Of a DNA stretch of 64,000 bases, positions 1 through 8,848 are shown piece by piece. Origin of the DNA: Rhodobiaceae bacterium (lineage in GTDB: Bacteria; Pseudomonadota; Alphaproteobacteria; Parvibaculales; Parvibaculaceae); contig JAAWWE010000002.1 in assembly GCA_021404525.1 (NCBI GenBank), positions 310,001-374,000 of the forward strand, written 5' to 3'. The notes beneath the pieces are model-generated. The model was given only the letters and a program-made list of their open reading frames with translations. It was not told the origin of the DNA and did not search any database. The translations under genes and the position numbers were made by a program. Each line of letters begins with the position of its first letter. Position 1 is the first letter of the stretch.

Positions 1-717
1 CGCCAGGCGCTCTGCTTCTTCAAAGTCACCTTTTAGTCCCAATACCAAAGACAGGTTCTGTCGGGAGTGTGCTCCGGCAGATGGGTTGGCCACAGCACGC
101 CGAAGGGTCGTTTCGGCGGCATCAAGGTCGCCTGAAAGAGCGTGAGAAAGTCCAAGATTGGTCAATATGGTTGGATGGTCAGGTGCGAGCCGGAGCGCAA
201 GATTATATTGATCCTTCGCTCGGTCATGCTCGCCCATTTCGTCTAGCGCGACGCCCGCGGCCGACAGAATTGTCCAGTCCGTTGGATTAAGTACAGCCGC
301 TTTCGCCAGTAGCGCCGAAGCCTGATCCGGCTTGCTGCTTGCAGCAAGCGTCTTGCCATATTCTGTCAATATAGCGGCGTCATTTGGATGGAGCGCATTG
401 GCTTGGCTTAAAACACTTAAAGCCTGTGTGAGAGACCCCAGATGGCGCAGTCCACGGGCATAGCGAGCCGCAGCTTCAGCATTTGTCGGGTCCTGCTCAT
501 AAATGCCGCCCCAATAGGCCGCAGAAGCCACAAAGTCCCGCGGTTCGGAGAGGTGAACGGGAAGATCTGGTGCCGCACCCAATTCTGGTCGCTCTGGCTC
601 GCCATTTGTTGCGCAGCCGCCAAGCATCAAAGCGCCGAGCGCCGTGCCTAGAACAGATCGACCAAGCGCTGACCGCTTAGGGCCGGATTGTGAACGAAGG
701 AACGTTGGATAAGCCAT
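1..717 (-). CDS. TPR-repeat lipoprotein, TadD-like (3' end cut by window)
   Basis: The open frame begins at ATG 717 and runs off the left edge of the window, so the C-terminus is missing. The N-terminus has a basic stretch, a short hydrophobic segment and a lipobox ending LGGC near residue 35, so export and lipidation are likely. Residues from about 60 on form tetratricopeptide units, with patterns such as A-Y-W-G-G-I-Y-E-Q-D-P and L-N-P-T-D-W-T-I-L. Single lipidated TPR proteins of this kind include TadD, an assembly factor of Flp/Tad pili, but no other tad gene is visible here, so this is a family resemblance rather than proof of a pilus role. Confidence 0.75.
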   Translation of the reverse strand, partial: MAYPTFLRSQSGPKRSALGRSVLGTALGALMLGGCATNGEPERPELGAAPDLPVHLSEPRDFVASAAYWGGIYEQDPTNAEAAARYARGLRHLGSLTQALSVLSQANALHPNDAAILTEYGKTLAASSKPDQASALLAKAAVLNPTDWTILSAAGVALDEMGEHDRAKDQYNLALRLAPDHPTILTNLGLSHALSGDLDAAETTLRRAVANPSAGAHSRQNLSLVLGLKGDFEEAERLA

Positions 718-869
718 TGGTTTCCACATTTCATAGCAAATCGGTGGACACATGCATTTGTCCACACGCCATCCTCGCCTACAGGTCTCAAGAAAGGTTT
801 AAGCATAAACTTGGTCTCAAATTGCCAGTATCTCTTTCGGCAGCCGGTGGCTTGTTTGTATAGTGGGCC

Positions 870-1964
870 ATGGCGTCACATCGTTTCGAAAACCTCATCT
901 TAACAATCCGTAAAGGCATAGACCGGCTGGGCTTCGACCGGGTACTGCTGTTTGTGCTGGGGGCGGCAGTTTTGGGCCTTTTGGCATTGGGTATGGGAAA
1001 GAGCCTATATGGCGGGGACGAAAATGATGCTCGGGTCACTTTCTTCCAGATAGGGACAGGGTCCACCGGCGGGACCTATTTCCCCATGGGCGAAGCATTG
1101 GCGGCGGTGATTAGCCGACCGCCGGGGTCTGACCCTTGCATTCCCGGCAGCCGGTGTGGGGTCCCGGGCCTGGTGGCCATTTCCAAAGGGTCTGCCGGAT
1201 CTGTTGCCAATGCGAGAGCTGTTGCCGACGGCCGTCTGGAGTCAGCGCTTGTCCAGGCAAACGTCCTGGAGGATGCCTTTCACGGAAGAGGGGCTTTTGA
1301 GGGAGAGCCGCCGCGTGAGAATCTGCGGGTTATCGCCAATCTATATGTAGAGGCCATTCACCTTGTAACGGCGCGAGGGCTCGACATTAAAGGCGTTGAG
1401 GACCTGAAAGGTCTGCGGGTGTCGATCGGGTCTGAAGGCTCGGGCACTCGGGCGGATGCAATCGCCATTCTCAAAGCCTTCGGCGTTTCTCTCACGGATT
1501 TTGAGCCGGTTGACGCGGATGCATCGCGGTCGGCGGAAATGATCCTATCTGGCAATCTCGATGCCTATTTCCTCGTAGCCGGTGCGCCTGCGCGCTCAAT
1601 TGAGGATCTTTCTGTCAGAGGCGCAATTGATGTTGTCCCAATTGAGGGGGAGCCTGCGGACCGTTTGCGGATCGACCGCACTTTCTACAGCAACTTCATC
1701 ATCCCAGAGGACACTTATCGGTTTGTGGGGAATGTAAAAACCATTGGGATCGGGGCCCTATGGATTACCAGGTCGACCACGGACACCGATCTGGTGCATG
1801 CCATCACGCGCGCCCTGTTTGATGATCGCAACAGGGAAACACTCGTCACCGCCAACGCAAATGGACGGCACGTCAACCCCAACGCAGCTGTACAGGGGGT
1901 GCCGATCCTTCTGCACCCTGGAGCGGAACTTTTCTATTTTGAGAAGGGCATCCTGGAACGCTGA
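870..1964 (+). CDS. TAXI-family TRAP transporter solute-binding protein
   Basis: The 364-residue product has one hydrophobic segment (about residues 24-45) that is an uncleaved anchor or signal, followed directly by the family signature IGTGSTGGTYFPMGEAL. TAXI proteins bind carboxylates or amino acids in the periplasm and normally work with a fused DctQM permease. No permease is adjacent, so this is either an orphan receptor or one that shares a permease elsewhere. The insertion after the signature (about residues 85-100, two Cys within DPCIPGSRCGVPG) is usual in proteobacterial members. ATG 870 lies only five bases after a TATAGT hexamer (859-864) and has no clear ribosome-binding site. Confidence 0.85.
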   Translation: MASHRFENLILTIRKGIDRLGFDRVLLFVLGAAVLGLLALGMGKSLYGGDENDARVTFFQIGTGSTGGTYFPMGEALAAVISRPPGSDPCIPGSRCGVPGLVAISKGSAGSVANARAVADGRLESALVQANVLEDAFHGRGAFEGEPPRENLRVIANLYVEAIHLVTARGLDIKGVEDLKGLRVSIGSEGSGTRADAIAILKAFGVSLTDFEPVDADASRSAEMILSGNLDAYFLVAGAPARSIEDLSVRGAIDVVPIEGEPADRLRIDRTFYSNFIIPEDTYRFVGNVKTIGIGALWITRSTTDTDLVHAITRALFDDRNRETLVTANANGRHVNPNAAVQGVPILLHPGAELFYFEKGILER

Positions 1965-1970
1965 AACTGG

Positions 1971-2150
1971 TCAGCTTTCGTCGGGAGCCGCGTCTCGTAC
2001 CACTGCCTGGGCAACGATTGCGCGCTCACCGTTAAAAGTGATCGCAGGCGATCCGTGCAGGCGGTAGCCGTCATCGAGCGCCTTTGAAACCCGTTCACAG
2101 AACGCGTGGTCGTCAGGACCAGTGAGCAGTCGATATTTTAGATCAGACAT
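1971..2150 (-). CDS. DUF1737 small protein
   Basis: This 59-residue frame runs from ATG 2150 to TGA at 1971-1973. The product starts MSDLKYRLLTGPDDHAF and contains LDDGYRLHGSPAITFNGER, a pattern typical of the small DUF1737 domain, whose members are soluble and have no known function. It is convergent with the TAXI gene and divergent from the aminopeptidase gene. A hydrophilic, charged composition and the recognisable domain pattern make it a real gene despite its size. Confidence 0.75.
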   Translation of the reverse strand: MSDLKYRLLTGPDDHAFCERVSKALDDGYRLHGSPAITFNGERAIVAQAVVRDAAPDES

Positions 2151-2260
2151 GGGGACTCCATAGCGGGTGGGTCAGGGTCGGCAGGGCCTGGGATTGCAGG
2201 CCATTCAGTCCCTCTATACTGTTTGCGAGCGTTTGAGCAAATCCAAAAGAGGTCGCGCCC

Positions 2261-3646
2261 GTGGAAGATGTGTTTGTAACCGATAAAGATGCCGTCGCGT
2301 TGCCGATCTGGCCCGTCCAGTCAGGTGAGGTGCAGGCATGGTGTGATGCGCATGCAGGGGCCGGGGCCGCATGGGTTGGAACATCTGGGTTCACGGGTGA
2401 AGCTGGTCGCGTTTTGATGTTGCCTGATGAGTCCGGCAGTCTAGCGGGCGCCCTCCTGGGGCTCGGCAAGGCGGACGACCCCTTCATTTTTGCGGCGCTC
2501 TCCGAAAATCTGCCAGAGGGCACCTATCGATTGGCCGACATGAAGGGTCTGGACAATTCGAAGGCAGCATTGGGCTGGGCGCTCGGAACCTATGCATTTA
2601 ACAAATACAAATCCCGCGACCGTAACCTGCCAAAACTGGTAGTGCCCGAAGACGTCAATCTGGGCGAGCTGACGGATATTGTCGACGCGGTGTTTCTCAC
2701 CCGTGATTTGGTCAACACACCGACAAGCGATCTGGGGCCTGCAGAGCTGGAAACAGCGGTCCGGCAAGTGGCAGAAGGATTCGGTGTCTCTTGTTCAGTG
2801 ACTTCTGGGGATGATTTGCTCACAGAAAACTATCCTATGGTTCACGCAGTCGGCCGTGCCGCTGCAGAAACCGCGGCTCCCCGCTTAATGGACTTCACCT
2901 GGGGAGACGAAGCAGCGCCCAAAGTAACCTTGGTGGGCAAAGGCGTGTGCTTTGATACGGGCGGGCTCAATCTAAAGCCCGGCAATTCCATGGCGCTGAT
3001 GAAGAAGGATATGGGCGGTGCTGCGCATGTCCTCGCCCTTGCACAGCTCATCATGCGGGCGAACTTGAACGTTCGGCTTCGGGTGTTGATCCCGGCCGTT
3101 GAAAACGCTGTTGCAGGCAACGCTTTCCGACCCGGCGACGTTTTATCCAGCCGCAAAGGCCTGAGTGTAGAGATTGGCAACACCGATGCGGAGGGGCGCT
3201 TGATCCTGGCAGACGCGCTTGCTGAAGCCGACAGTGAGGAACCAGAACTGCTCATAGATATGGCAACGCTCACAGGCGCTGCCCGGGTAGCTCTCGGCCC
3301 GGATCTCCCACCCTTTTACACAAACGATGATGCATTTGCGGCGGCGTTGAGCGACGCAGCCGAACAGAATGCCGACCCATTGTGGCGAATGCCCCTATGG
3401 TCGGCCTATGACGGATGGCTAAGCAGCAAGATTGCTGACGTGAATCACATCTCAGATGGCGGCTTTGCAGGCTCCATCACGGCGGCGCTCTTCCTCGCGC
3501 GTTTTGTGGAGAAAGCAAAAACCTACGTGCATTTTGACGTCTTTGCCTGGGCGCCGCGCGCAAAACCCGGTCGTCCGGTTGGTGGAGAAGCGCAGGGCAT
3601 TCGCGCGCTCTATGCTTATCTCAAAAACACCTATGGCCCGCGCTAA
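2261..3646 (+). CDS. M17 leucyl aminopeptidase
   Basis: The 461-residue protein is a cytosolic M17 metallo-aminopeptidase, which removes N-terminal residues from peptides and normally works as a hexamer with two metal ions. The N-terminal domain covers about residues 1-150. The catalytic domain carries VGKGVCFDTGG (Lys227 plus metal-binding Asp), MKKDMGGAA and the family signature NTDAEGRL at 307-314. It is slightly shorter than E. coli PepA but no key residue is missing. The start is GTG 2261, preceded by an AGAGG motif. Several alphaproteobacterial genomes carry more than one M17 paralogue, so pepA/pepB is not assigned. Confidence 0.93.
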   Translation: MEDVFVTDKDAVALPIWPVQSGEVQAWCDAHAGAGAAWVGTSGFTGEAGRVLMLPDESGSLAGALLGLGKADDPFIFAALSENLPEGTYRLADMKGLDNSKAALGWALGTYAFNKYKSRDRNLPKLVVPEDVNLGELTDIVDAVFLTRDLVNTPTSDLGPAELETAVRQVAEGFGVSCSVTSGDDLLTENYPMVHAVGRAAAETAAPRLMDFTWGDEAAPKVTLVGKGVCFDTGGLNLKPGNSMALMKKDMGGAAHVLALAQLIMRANLNVRLRVLIPAVENAVAGNAFRPGDVLSSRKGLSVEIGNTDAEGRLILADALAEADSEEPELLIDMATLTGAARVALGPDLPPFYTNDDAFAAALSDAAEQNADPLWRMPLWSAYDGWLSSKIADVNHISDGGFAGSITAALFLARFVEKAKTYVHFDVFAWAPRAKPGRPVGGEAQGIRALYAYLKNTYGPR

Positions 3647-3733
3647 GCTACTTGGCGAGGGGCGCTCAAGCAGGGTAGACTGATCCGGCTCCGAAACGGA
3701 ATTCGAGCCCCTGATTCTGAACCCGGGAACCCG

Positions 3734-4078
3734 ATGGACATAAAGCCGCTTGATGCGCTGAAGCTTTGGCATGATGTCGTGCTTGATACGGTGCGGCGCG
3801 ACGTACCGGATCTGTCGGCACGGCAGATGGCTATTCTTCTGACGGTTTATCTCGAGCCGCCGCCCCACACTGTGAGAGGGCTGGCAGCGAAGCTCGATGT
3901 ATCCAAGCCAGCGATTACACGCGCTCTGGACACGATGGGCCAGAAGGACCTGCTGAAACGAAAACGCGACGACACCGACAAGCGGAATGTGCTCGTTCAG
4001 AGGACCGTGGCAGGCTCTGTCTATCTAAGTGAGCTCTCAGACACGATTATTTCCAAGGCAAAGGATCACCTGGCGTGA
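3734..4078 (+). CDS. MarR-like winged-helix regulator
   Basis: This 114-residue protein has the winged-helix fold of small MarR regulators. Residues about 25-90 include LSARQMAILLTVYL, then VRGLAAKLDVSKPAITRALD as the DNA-reading helix pair, and the wing KRKRDDTDKRNVLVQRT with the conserved D-x-R pattern. Its stop codon overlaps the GTG start of the NlpC/P60 gene (GTGA at 4075-4078), so the two are co-translated. The effector is unknown. The coupling suggests control linked to the cell wall, but that is inference only. Confidence 0.85.
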   Translation: MDIKPLDALKLWHDVVLDTVRRDVPDLSARQMAILLTVYLEPPPHTVRGLAAKLDVSKPAITRALDTMGQKDLLKRKRDDTDKRNVLVQRTVAGSVYLSELSDTIISKAKDHLA

Positions 4079-4944
4079 CAACGAAGAGCGCTCTCGACAA
4101 GCGGTTGAACCCCTACCGGGCAGATCTTGCAGCGGCCTATCTGCGCGGTGAGGTGGAGGCTGACAGGTTTGCGGAGAGTGAAGATTTTCAGGTGGCAGCA
4201 CCCCGCGCGCCACTTCTCCGCCGGGCCGAAAATGACGCACCAATGGATACGGAACTTCTCTTTGGTGAGACATTCCGCGTTTATGAGACGGAAGGGGATT
4301 GGTGCTGGGGGCAATCCGCTCAAGACGACTATGTTGGCTATGTCTCGGCGAACCTGCTTCGGTCACCGCAAGGTGCTGCGACCCATCGTGTCGTGGCGCT
4401 TCGAACCTTCATCTATCCCGATGCCGATATCAAATCACGCCCGGCCACACCATTGTCGATGAACGCAAAACTGGTTGTAACGGGCGCTGCAGGTAAATTC
4501 GTAGAGCTGGCAGGCGGCGGCTATATTGTCTCAGCCCACCTGTCGAAGATTGACACCTATGCTTCGGACTATGTGGCCGTCGCGGAAGAATTCCTTGGTG
4601 TTCCCTACCTGTGGGGCGGGCGTGATGCACGGGGCCTTGATTGCTCAGGACTTGTTCAGATGAGTATGGAGCGATGCGGCATCGCCTGTCTGCGGGACAC
4701 GGACCTGCAGGAGGCAACGCTCGGCGACGCGCTCAGCGATCCACAGGACCTGTCTTCCCTTCAGCGGGGCGACCTCATTTTCTGGAGGGGGCATGTGGGC
4801 ATCATGGTCGACAGGGATACTCTGCTCCATGCCAATGCAACTCACATGCGCACGGTGAAAGAACCTATTGCTGAAGCGGTCCGTCGGATTGATAAAAGCG
4901 ATGGGCCGGTGACCAGCATCAGAAGGCTTAAAGCCTCCGGCTAG
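4075..4944 (+). CDS. NlpC/P60 cysteine peptidase with SH3-like N-terminus
   Basis: The 289-residue product ends in an NlpC/P60 domain with the catalytic set visible: Cys190 in RGLDCSGLVQ, His240 in WRGHVGIM and a polar partner at His252 in LLHAN. NlpC/P60 enzymes cut the D-Glu to diamino acid bond in peptidoglycan stem peptides. Residues about 55-155 resemble bacterial SH3-like segments (ETEGDWCWGQ, GYVSANLL). No signal peptide is visible, so it may act on muropeptides during cytoplasmic recycling, as YkfC-type dipeptidyl peptidases do. That would fit the peptide importer encoded next to it on the other strand. GTG start at 4075. Confidence 0.88.
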   Translation: MTTKSALDKRLNPYRADLAAAYLRGEVEADRFAESEDFQVAAPRAPLLRRAENDAPMDTELLFGETFRVYETEGDWCWGQSAQDDYVGYVSANLLRSPQGAATHRVVALRTFIYPDADIKSRPATPLSMNAKLVVTGAAGKFVELAGGGYIVSAHLSKIDTYASDYVAVAEEFLGVPYLWGGRDARGLDCSGLVQMSMERCGIACLRDTDLQEATLGDALSDPQDLSSLQRGDLIFWRGHVGIMVDRDTLLHANATHMRTVKEPIAEAVRRIDKSDGPVTSIRRLKASG

Positions 4945-4948
4945 TGTC

Positions 4949-6595
4949 TCAGGACGCAGCTTCGCCGGGCCCGGTTTCGAGATCGAACGCGGCTGCCATC
5001 AGCGTCTTCGTATAGTCGGTCTCCGGCGCATCAAAAATCTTGTCTGCCGGGCCCTGTTCAACGACTTTGCCTGCCCGCATAACAATCACCTGGTCAGCAA
5101 GAGCGCGCACCACTTTCAGGTCGTGGCTGATGAAGAGATAGGCGAGATTGTATTTCTTTTGCAGCGAACGCAGCAGATCAACGATTTGAGCCTGCACGGA
5201 CATATCAAGTGCGCTTGTGGGCTCATCGAGCATCACAAATTTCGGCTGCAACGCCATGGCACGGGCAATTGCGATGCGCTGTCGCTGGCCTCCTGAGAAC
5301 TCGTGTGGGTAGCGGTCCTGCATGGCAGGGTCGATCCCCACCTCCTGCAGGGCGGAGCTCACCCGCGCGCGCCGCTCGGTAGAAGAAAGACCTCTGTTTT
5401 GAACGACAAGCCCTTCTTCCACGATCTGTGAGATGGAAAGGCGAGGGGATAAAGATCCAAAGGGATCCTGAAACACAATCTGCATATGTTCCCGCAAAGG
5501 CCGCACATCCTTTTCGGTAAGCCCATCAATCTGGTCCCCTTCAAACCGGATCGGACCTTCACTGGAAATGAGCCGCAGCAGTGCAAGGCCAAGAGTCGTC
5601 TTGCCAGACCCGGACTCGCCCACAATGCCGACCGTTTGTCCTTCCTGCACACGCACGCTGATCCCATCGACGGCCTTCACATGATCAACCGTCTTGCGCA
5701 AAAGACCTTTCTTGATCGGGAACCAGACCTTGAGATCATCTGTCTCCATCACCACCGGCGCATCGGTTCGGGGCGTTTCGGGATGGCCCTTGGGTTCTGC
5801 CGCCAGAAGATGCCGGGTGTAATCATGTTGCGGGTCAGAGAAAATCGTCTCGGTCTCACCCGTTTCAACAACTTCGCCGCCGGTCATGACATAGGTGCGG
5901 TCTGCCATTTTTCGCACAATGCCAAGGTCGTGGGTGATGAGCAGCATCGCCATGCCCATCTCCCGTTGCAGCTCTTTCAGGAGCGCCAGGATTTGCGCCT
6001 GCACTGTGACATCAAGGGCGGTTGTCGGCTCATCAGCGATGAGTAAATCAGGCTCATTGGCCAGCGCCATGGCGATCATGACACGCTGCCGCTGCCCACC
6101 TGAGAGTTGATGCGGATAGGCACCAAGGCGGCCTTCCGCATCCCGAATGCCGACCTTTTCAAGCAAGGTCAGCACCTCCGCGCGAGCGGCTTCGTTGCTG
6201 AGGCCTTTATGTCGGATCAAAACCTCCCCAACCTGCCGCTCAATTGTGTGCAGGGGATTGAGTGAGGTCATGGGTTCCTGAAACACCATAGAGATCTGAT
6301 TGCCGCGCACAGATCGCAGAGCACTCTCGTCGGTGCTCATGAGGTTCTCGCCGCGATAGCGAATAGCCCCCTGAGGGTGAGATGCCTGCGGATAGGGCAG
6401 GAGTTTCAGGATTGAGAGCGCGGTAACCGATTTGCCGGACCCGGATTCTCCGACGAGGGCGACAGTCTCGCCTGCGTCAATGCTGAGAGAAACGCCTTTG
6501 ACCGCATGGGTCACTTCTTCGCCCTGGCGGAAGTCCACATGAAGATTATCAATCTCAATCAGCGGAGTGGCGGCGGCGGTCGTGGTTTCCGTCAT
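4949..6595 (-). CDS. yejF: ABC peptide importer ATPase, two fused domains (YejF-like)
   Basis: At 548 residues this protein holds two complete ABC ATPase domains. Each has a Walker A ([12 protein letters not shown] near residue 51; [12 protein letters not shown] in the second half), a signature ([18 protein letters not shown]) and a Walker B ([26 protein letters not shown]). Such fused ATPases energise YejABEF, the oligopeptide/microcin C importer of the inner membrane. The start overlaps the end of the yejE-like gene by four bases (6592-6595). It closes the five-gene operon 12540 to 4949. Confidence 0.92.
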   Translation of the reverse strand: MTETTTAAATPLIEIDNLHVDFRQGEEVTHAVKGVSLSIDAGETVALVGESGSGKSVTALSILKLLPYPQASHPQGAIRYRGENLMSTDESALRSVRGNQISMVFQEPMTSLNPLHTIERQVGEVLIRHKGLSNEAARAEVLTLLEKVGIRDAEGRLGAYPHQLSGGQRQRVMIAMALANEPDLLIADEPTTALDVTVQAQILALLKELQREMGMAMLLITHDLGIVRKMADRTYVMTGGEVVETGETETIFSDPQHDYTRHLLAAEPKGHPETPRTDAPVVMETDDLKVWFPIKKGLLRKTVDHVKAVDGISVRVQEGQTVGIVGESGSGKTTLGLALLRLISSEGPIRFEGDQIDGLTEKDVRPLREHMQIVFQDPFGSLSPRLSISQIVEEGLVVQNRGLSSTERRARVSSALQEVGIDPAMQDRYPHEFSGGQRQRIAIARAMALQPKFVMLDEPTSALDMSVQAQIVDLLRSLQKKYNLAYLFISHDLKVVRALADQVIVMRAGKVVEQGPADKIFDAPETDYTKTLMAAAFDLETGPGEAAS

Positions 6596-7659
6596 GTGAG
6601 TGTCTTTCTGGGATCAAACGCATCCCGTACCGCCTCACCTATGAAAATCAGCAGGCTCAACATGATCGCGATGGTGAAGAAGCCGGAGAAGCCAAGCCAC
6701 GGTGCCTGCAGATTGGCTTTCCCCTGCGCGAGAAGCTCACCAAGTGACGGAGACCCTGGAGGCAGACCGAAGCCCAGAAAGTCGAGCGATGTGAGGGTTG
6801 TGATGGACGCATTCAGGATAAACGGCATGAAGGTGAGCGTGGCGACCATGGCGTTGGGCAATAGGTGCTTATAGATGATGGTGCCGTTGGAGACGCCCAG
6901 CGCACGCGCCGCATTCACATATTCGAAGTTGCGCCCGCGCAGGAATTCTGCCCGCACAACACCCACAAGAGCCACCCAGCTGAAGAGCAGTAGGATACAG
7001 AGCAGAATCCAGAAATTGGGTTCAATGATCGCGGCGATGATAATGAGAAGGTAGAGCTGGGGAACGCTGGTCCATATCTCGATGAACCGCTGGAAGATGA
7101 GGTCAAGCCAGCCACCAAAATATCCCTGAACAGCCCCGGCAGCGACGCCAATGATGGACGAGAAGAAAGTGAGTGTCAGGCCAAAGAGGACGGAGATGCG
7201 GAAGCCATAGATCAGCCGGGCCACCACATCGCGGCCCTGGTCATCGGTGCCAAGCCAGTTTTCGGCACTGGGTGGGGCAGGCGCTGGAACCGGAAGGTTG
7301 CGGTTGATGGTGTCATAGCTGTAGCGAATGAGCGGCCAGATCATCACCCCGTCCGCATCTGCAATCAACTCCTGCACAAACGGATCGCGATAGTCAGCTT
7401 CTGTCGCAAAATCACCGCCAAATGTTGTCTCTGCATAGGTGTTGAAGGCCGGGATATAGAGCGAACCGTCATAGGTGAGAATGAGCGGCTTATCATTGGC
7501 GATAAGCGGCGCAAAGAGGGTGAGGAAAAACAGCACCAGGAAAATCCGAAGCGACCAGAAGCCGCGCCGATTGGCTTTGAAGTTTCGCCAACGTCGCTCA
7601 TTAAGCGGGGTCATCTGCGGAATGGTGATGTTGAGGCGGGCAAGCAGGGAGCGAAACAT
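6592..7659 (-). CDS. yejE: ABC peptide importer permease (YejE-like)
   Basis: The 355-residue inner-membrane permease has an N-terminal transmembrane segment (RIFLVLFFLTLFAPLIAN), then the extra-cytoplasmic stretch LTYDGSLYIPAFNTYAETTF and the YSYDTINRNLPVPAPAP region that mark YejE rather than DppC. Five further membrane segments follow, with the EAA loop ARALGVSNGTIIYKHLLPNA that docks on the ATPase. It forms the channel together with the YejB-like protein, and its start and stop codons overlap both neighbours by one to four bases. Confidence 0.92.
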   Translation of the reverse strand: MFRSLLARLNITIPQMTPLNERRWRNFKANRRGFWSLRIFLVLFFLTLFAPLIANDKPLILTYDGSLYIPAFNTYAETTFGGDFATEADYRDPFVQELIADADGVMIWPLIRYSYDTINRNLPVPAPAPPSAENWLGTDDQGRDVVARLIYGFRISVLFGLTLTFFSSIIGVAAGAVQGYFGGWLDLIFQRFIEIWTSVPQLYLLIIIAAIIEPNFWILLCILLLFSWVALVGVVRAEFLRGRNFEYVNAARALGVSNGTIIYKHLLPNAMVATLTFMPFILNASITTLTSLDFLGFGLPPGSPSLGELLAQGKANLQAPWLGFSGFFTIAIMLSLLIFIGEAVRDAFDPRKTLT

Positions 7660-8762
7660 CAGACCTCCCGCGTTTCAAAATCGATACGTGGATCAATCCA
7701 CGTATAGGTGAGGTCACTGATCAGCGTGATCACAAGTCCCAGCAGCCCGAAAATGTAGAGAGTGCCGAACACAACCGGATAATCCCGATTGATGATGCTC
7801 TCAAATGACAGAAGTCCGAGCCCATCAAGCGAGAAAATCGTCTCGATAAGCAGAGAGCCCGTGAAAAACACGCCCACAAAGGCCCCGGGGAAACCGGCTA
7901 TCACAATCAGCATAGCGTTCCGGAAGACATGGCCATAAAGCACTTCACGTTCGTTGAGGCCCTTGGCGCGTGCCGTCACCACATATTGCTTTTTGATTTC
8001 GTCCAAGAAGGAGTTTTTGGTGAGCAGCGTCGTCGTTGCAAATCCGCTGATCACCATCGCGGTAATGGGCAGCGCCAGGTGCCACATATAGTCGGTGATC
8101 TTGCCGAAGAGCGAGAGCTCCTCCCAATTGTCAGAGGTGAGCCCACGGAGCGGGAAGACATCAAAGTAAGACCCCCCGGCAAACAAGACGATCAGCACCA
8201 CCGCAAACAGGAAGCCGGGAATGGCATAGCCCACGATAATCACCGCACTTGTCCAGACATCAAGGCTCGAACCGTCACGAACGGCCTTCATCACCCCGAG
8301 TGGGATTGAGATCATATAGGTGATGAGTGTCGTCCAAAGCCCAAGCGAGATAGAAACCGGCATCTTCTCAAGAATGAGATCGATCACCTGCACATCGCGG
8401 AAGTAGCTTTCGCCGAAATCAAACCGGGCATAGTTCCACACCATCAAGCCAAAGCGCTCATAGACCGGTTTGTCGAAGCCGAACTGCTTCTCGAGGCTCG
8501 CAATAAACTCCGGGTCAAGTCCCTGGGCGCCGCGATATTTCGCCGTGACGTCACTTGCCGCAGCACCACCGCCACCTGAAAAATCGCTACCCGCGGTGCC
8601 GCCTACACGCGCCGTGGCGGAAACTTCCGTTCCCTGGATTTGCGCGATAATCCGTTCAATCGGGCCGCCGGGCGCAAACTGCACAATCGTGAAGCTCACC
8701 AGCATGATGCCCAGGATTGTCGGGATCATCAGAAGAAGCCGTCGAATAATATAGGCGGCCAT
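7659..8762 (-). CDS. yejB: ABC peptide importer permease (YejB-like)
   Basis: This 367-residue permease has the classical N-terminal membrane helix of DppB/YejB proteins ([19 protein letters not shown]), followed by [12 protein letters not shown] longer polar stretch at about residues 45-105 contains the glycine-rich [10 protein letters not shown] segment characteristic of YejB. The cytoplasmic coupling loop is [20 protein letters not shown]. It pairs with the YejE-like subunit and overlaps its gene by one base. The 86-bp gap to the upstream binding-protein gene holds no obvious terminator, so one transcript is likely. Confidence 0.92.
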   Translation of the reverse strand: MAAYIIRRLLLMIPTILGIMLVSFTIVQFAPGGPIERIIAQIQGTEVSATARVGGTAGSDFSGGGGAAASDVTAKYRGAQGLDPEFIASLEKQFGFDKPVYERFGLMVWNYARFDFGESYFRDVQVIDLILEKMPVSISLGLWTTLITYMISIPLGVMKAVRDGSSLDVWTSAVIIVGYAIPGFLFAVVLIVLFAGGSYFDVFPLRGLTSDNWEELSLFGKITDYMWHLALPITAMVISGFATTTLLTKNSFLDEIKKQYVVTARAKGLNEREVLYGHVFRNAMLIVIAGFPGAFVGVFFTGSLLIETIFSLDGLGLLSFESIINRDYPVVFGTLYIFGLLGLVITLISDLTYTWIDPRIDFETREV

Positions 8763-8848
8763 GGTTTAGGTCCGGTCTTGCTGAGATGCGGGCGGAAATG
8801 CCCTTGAAACGAAGCGTGAGTCTAACTGAATCGCCCTCATGTCCCAAA

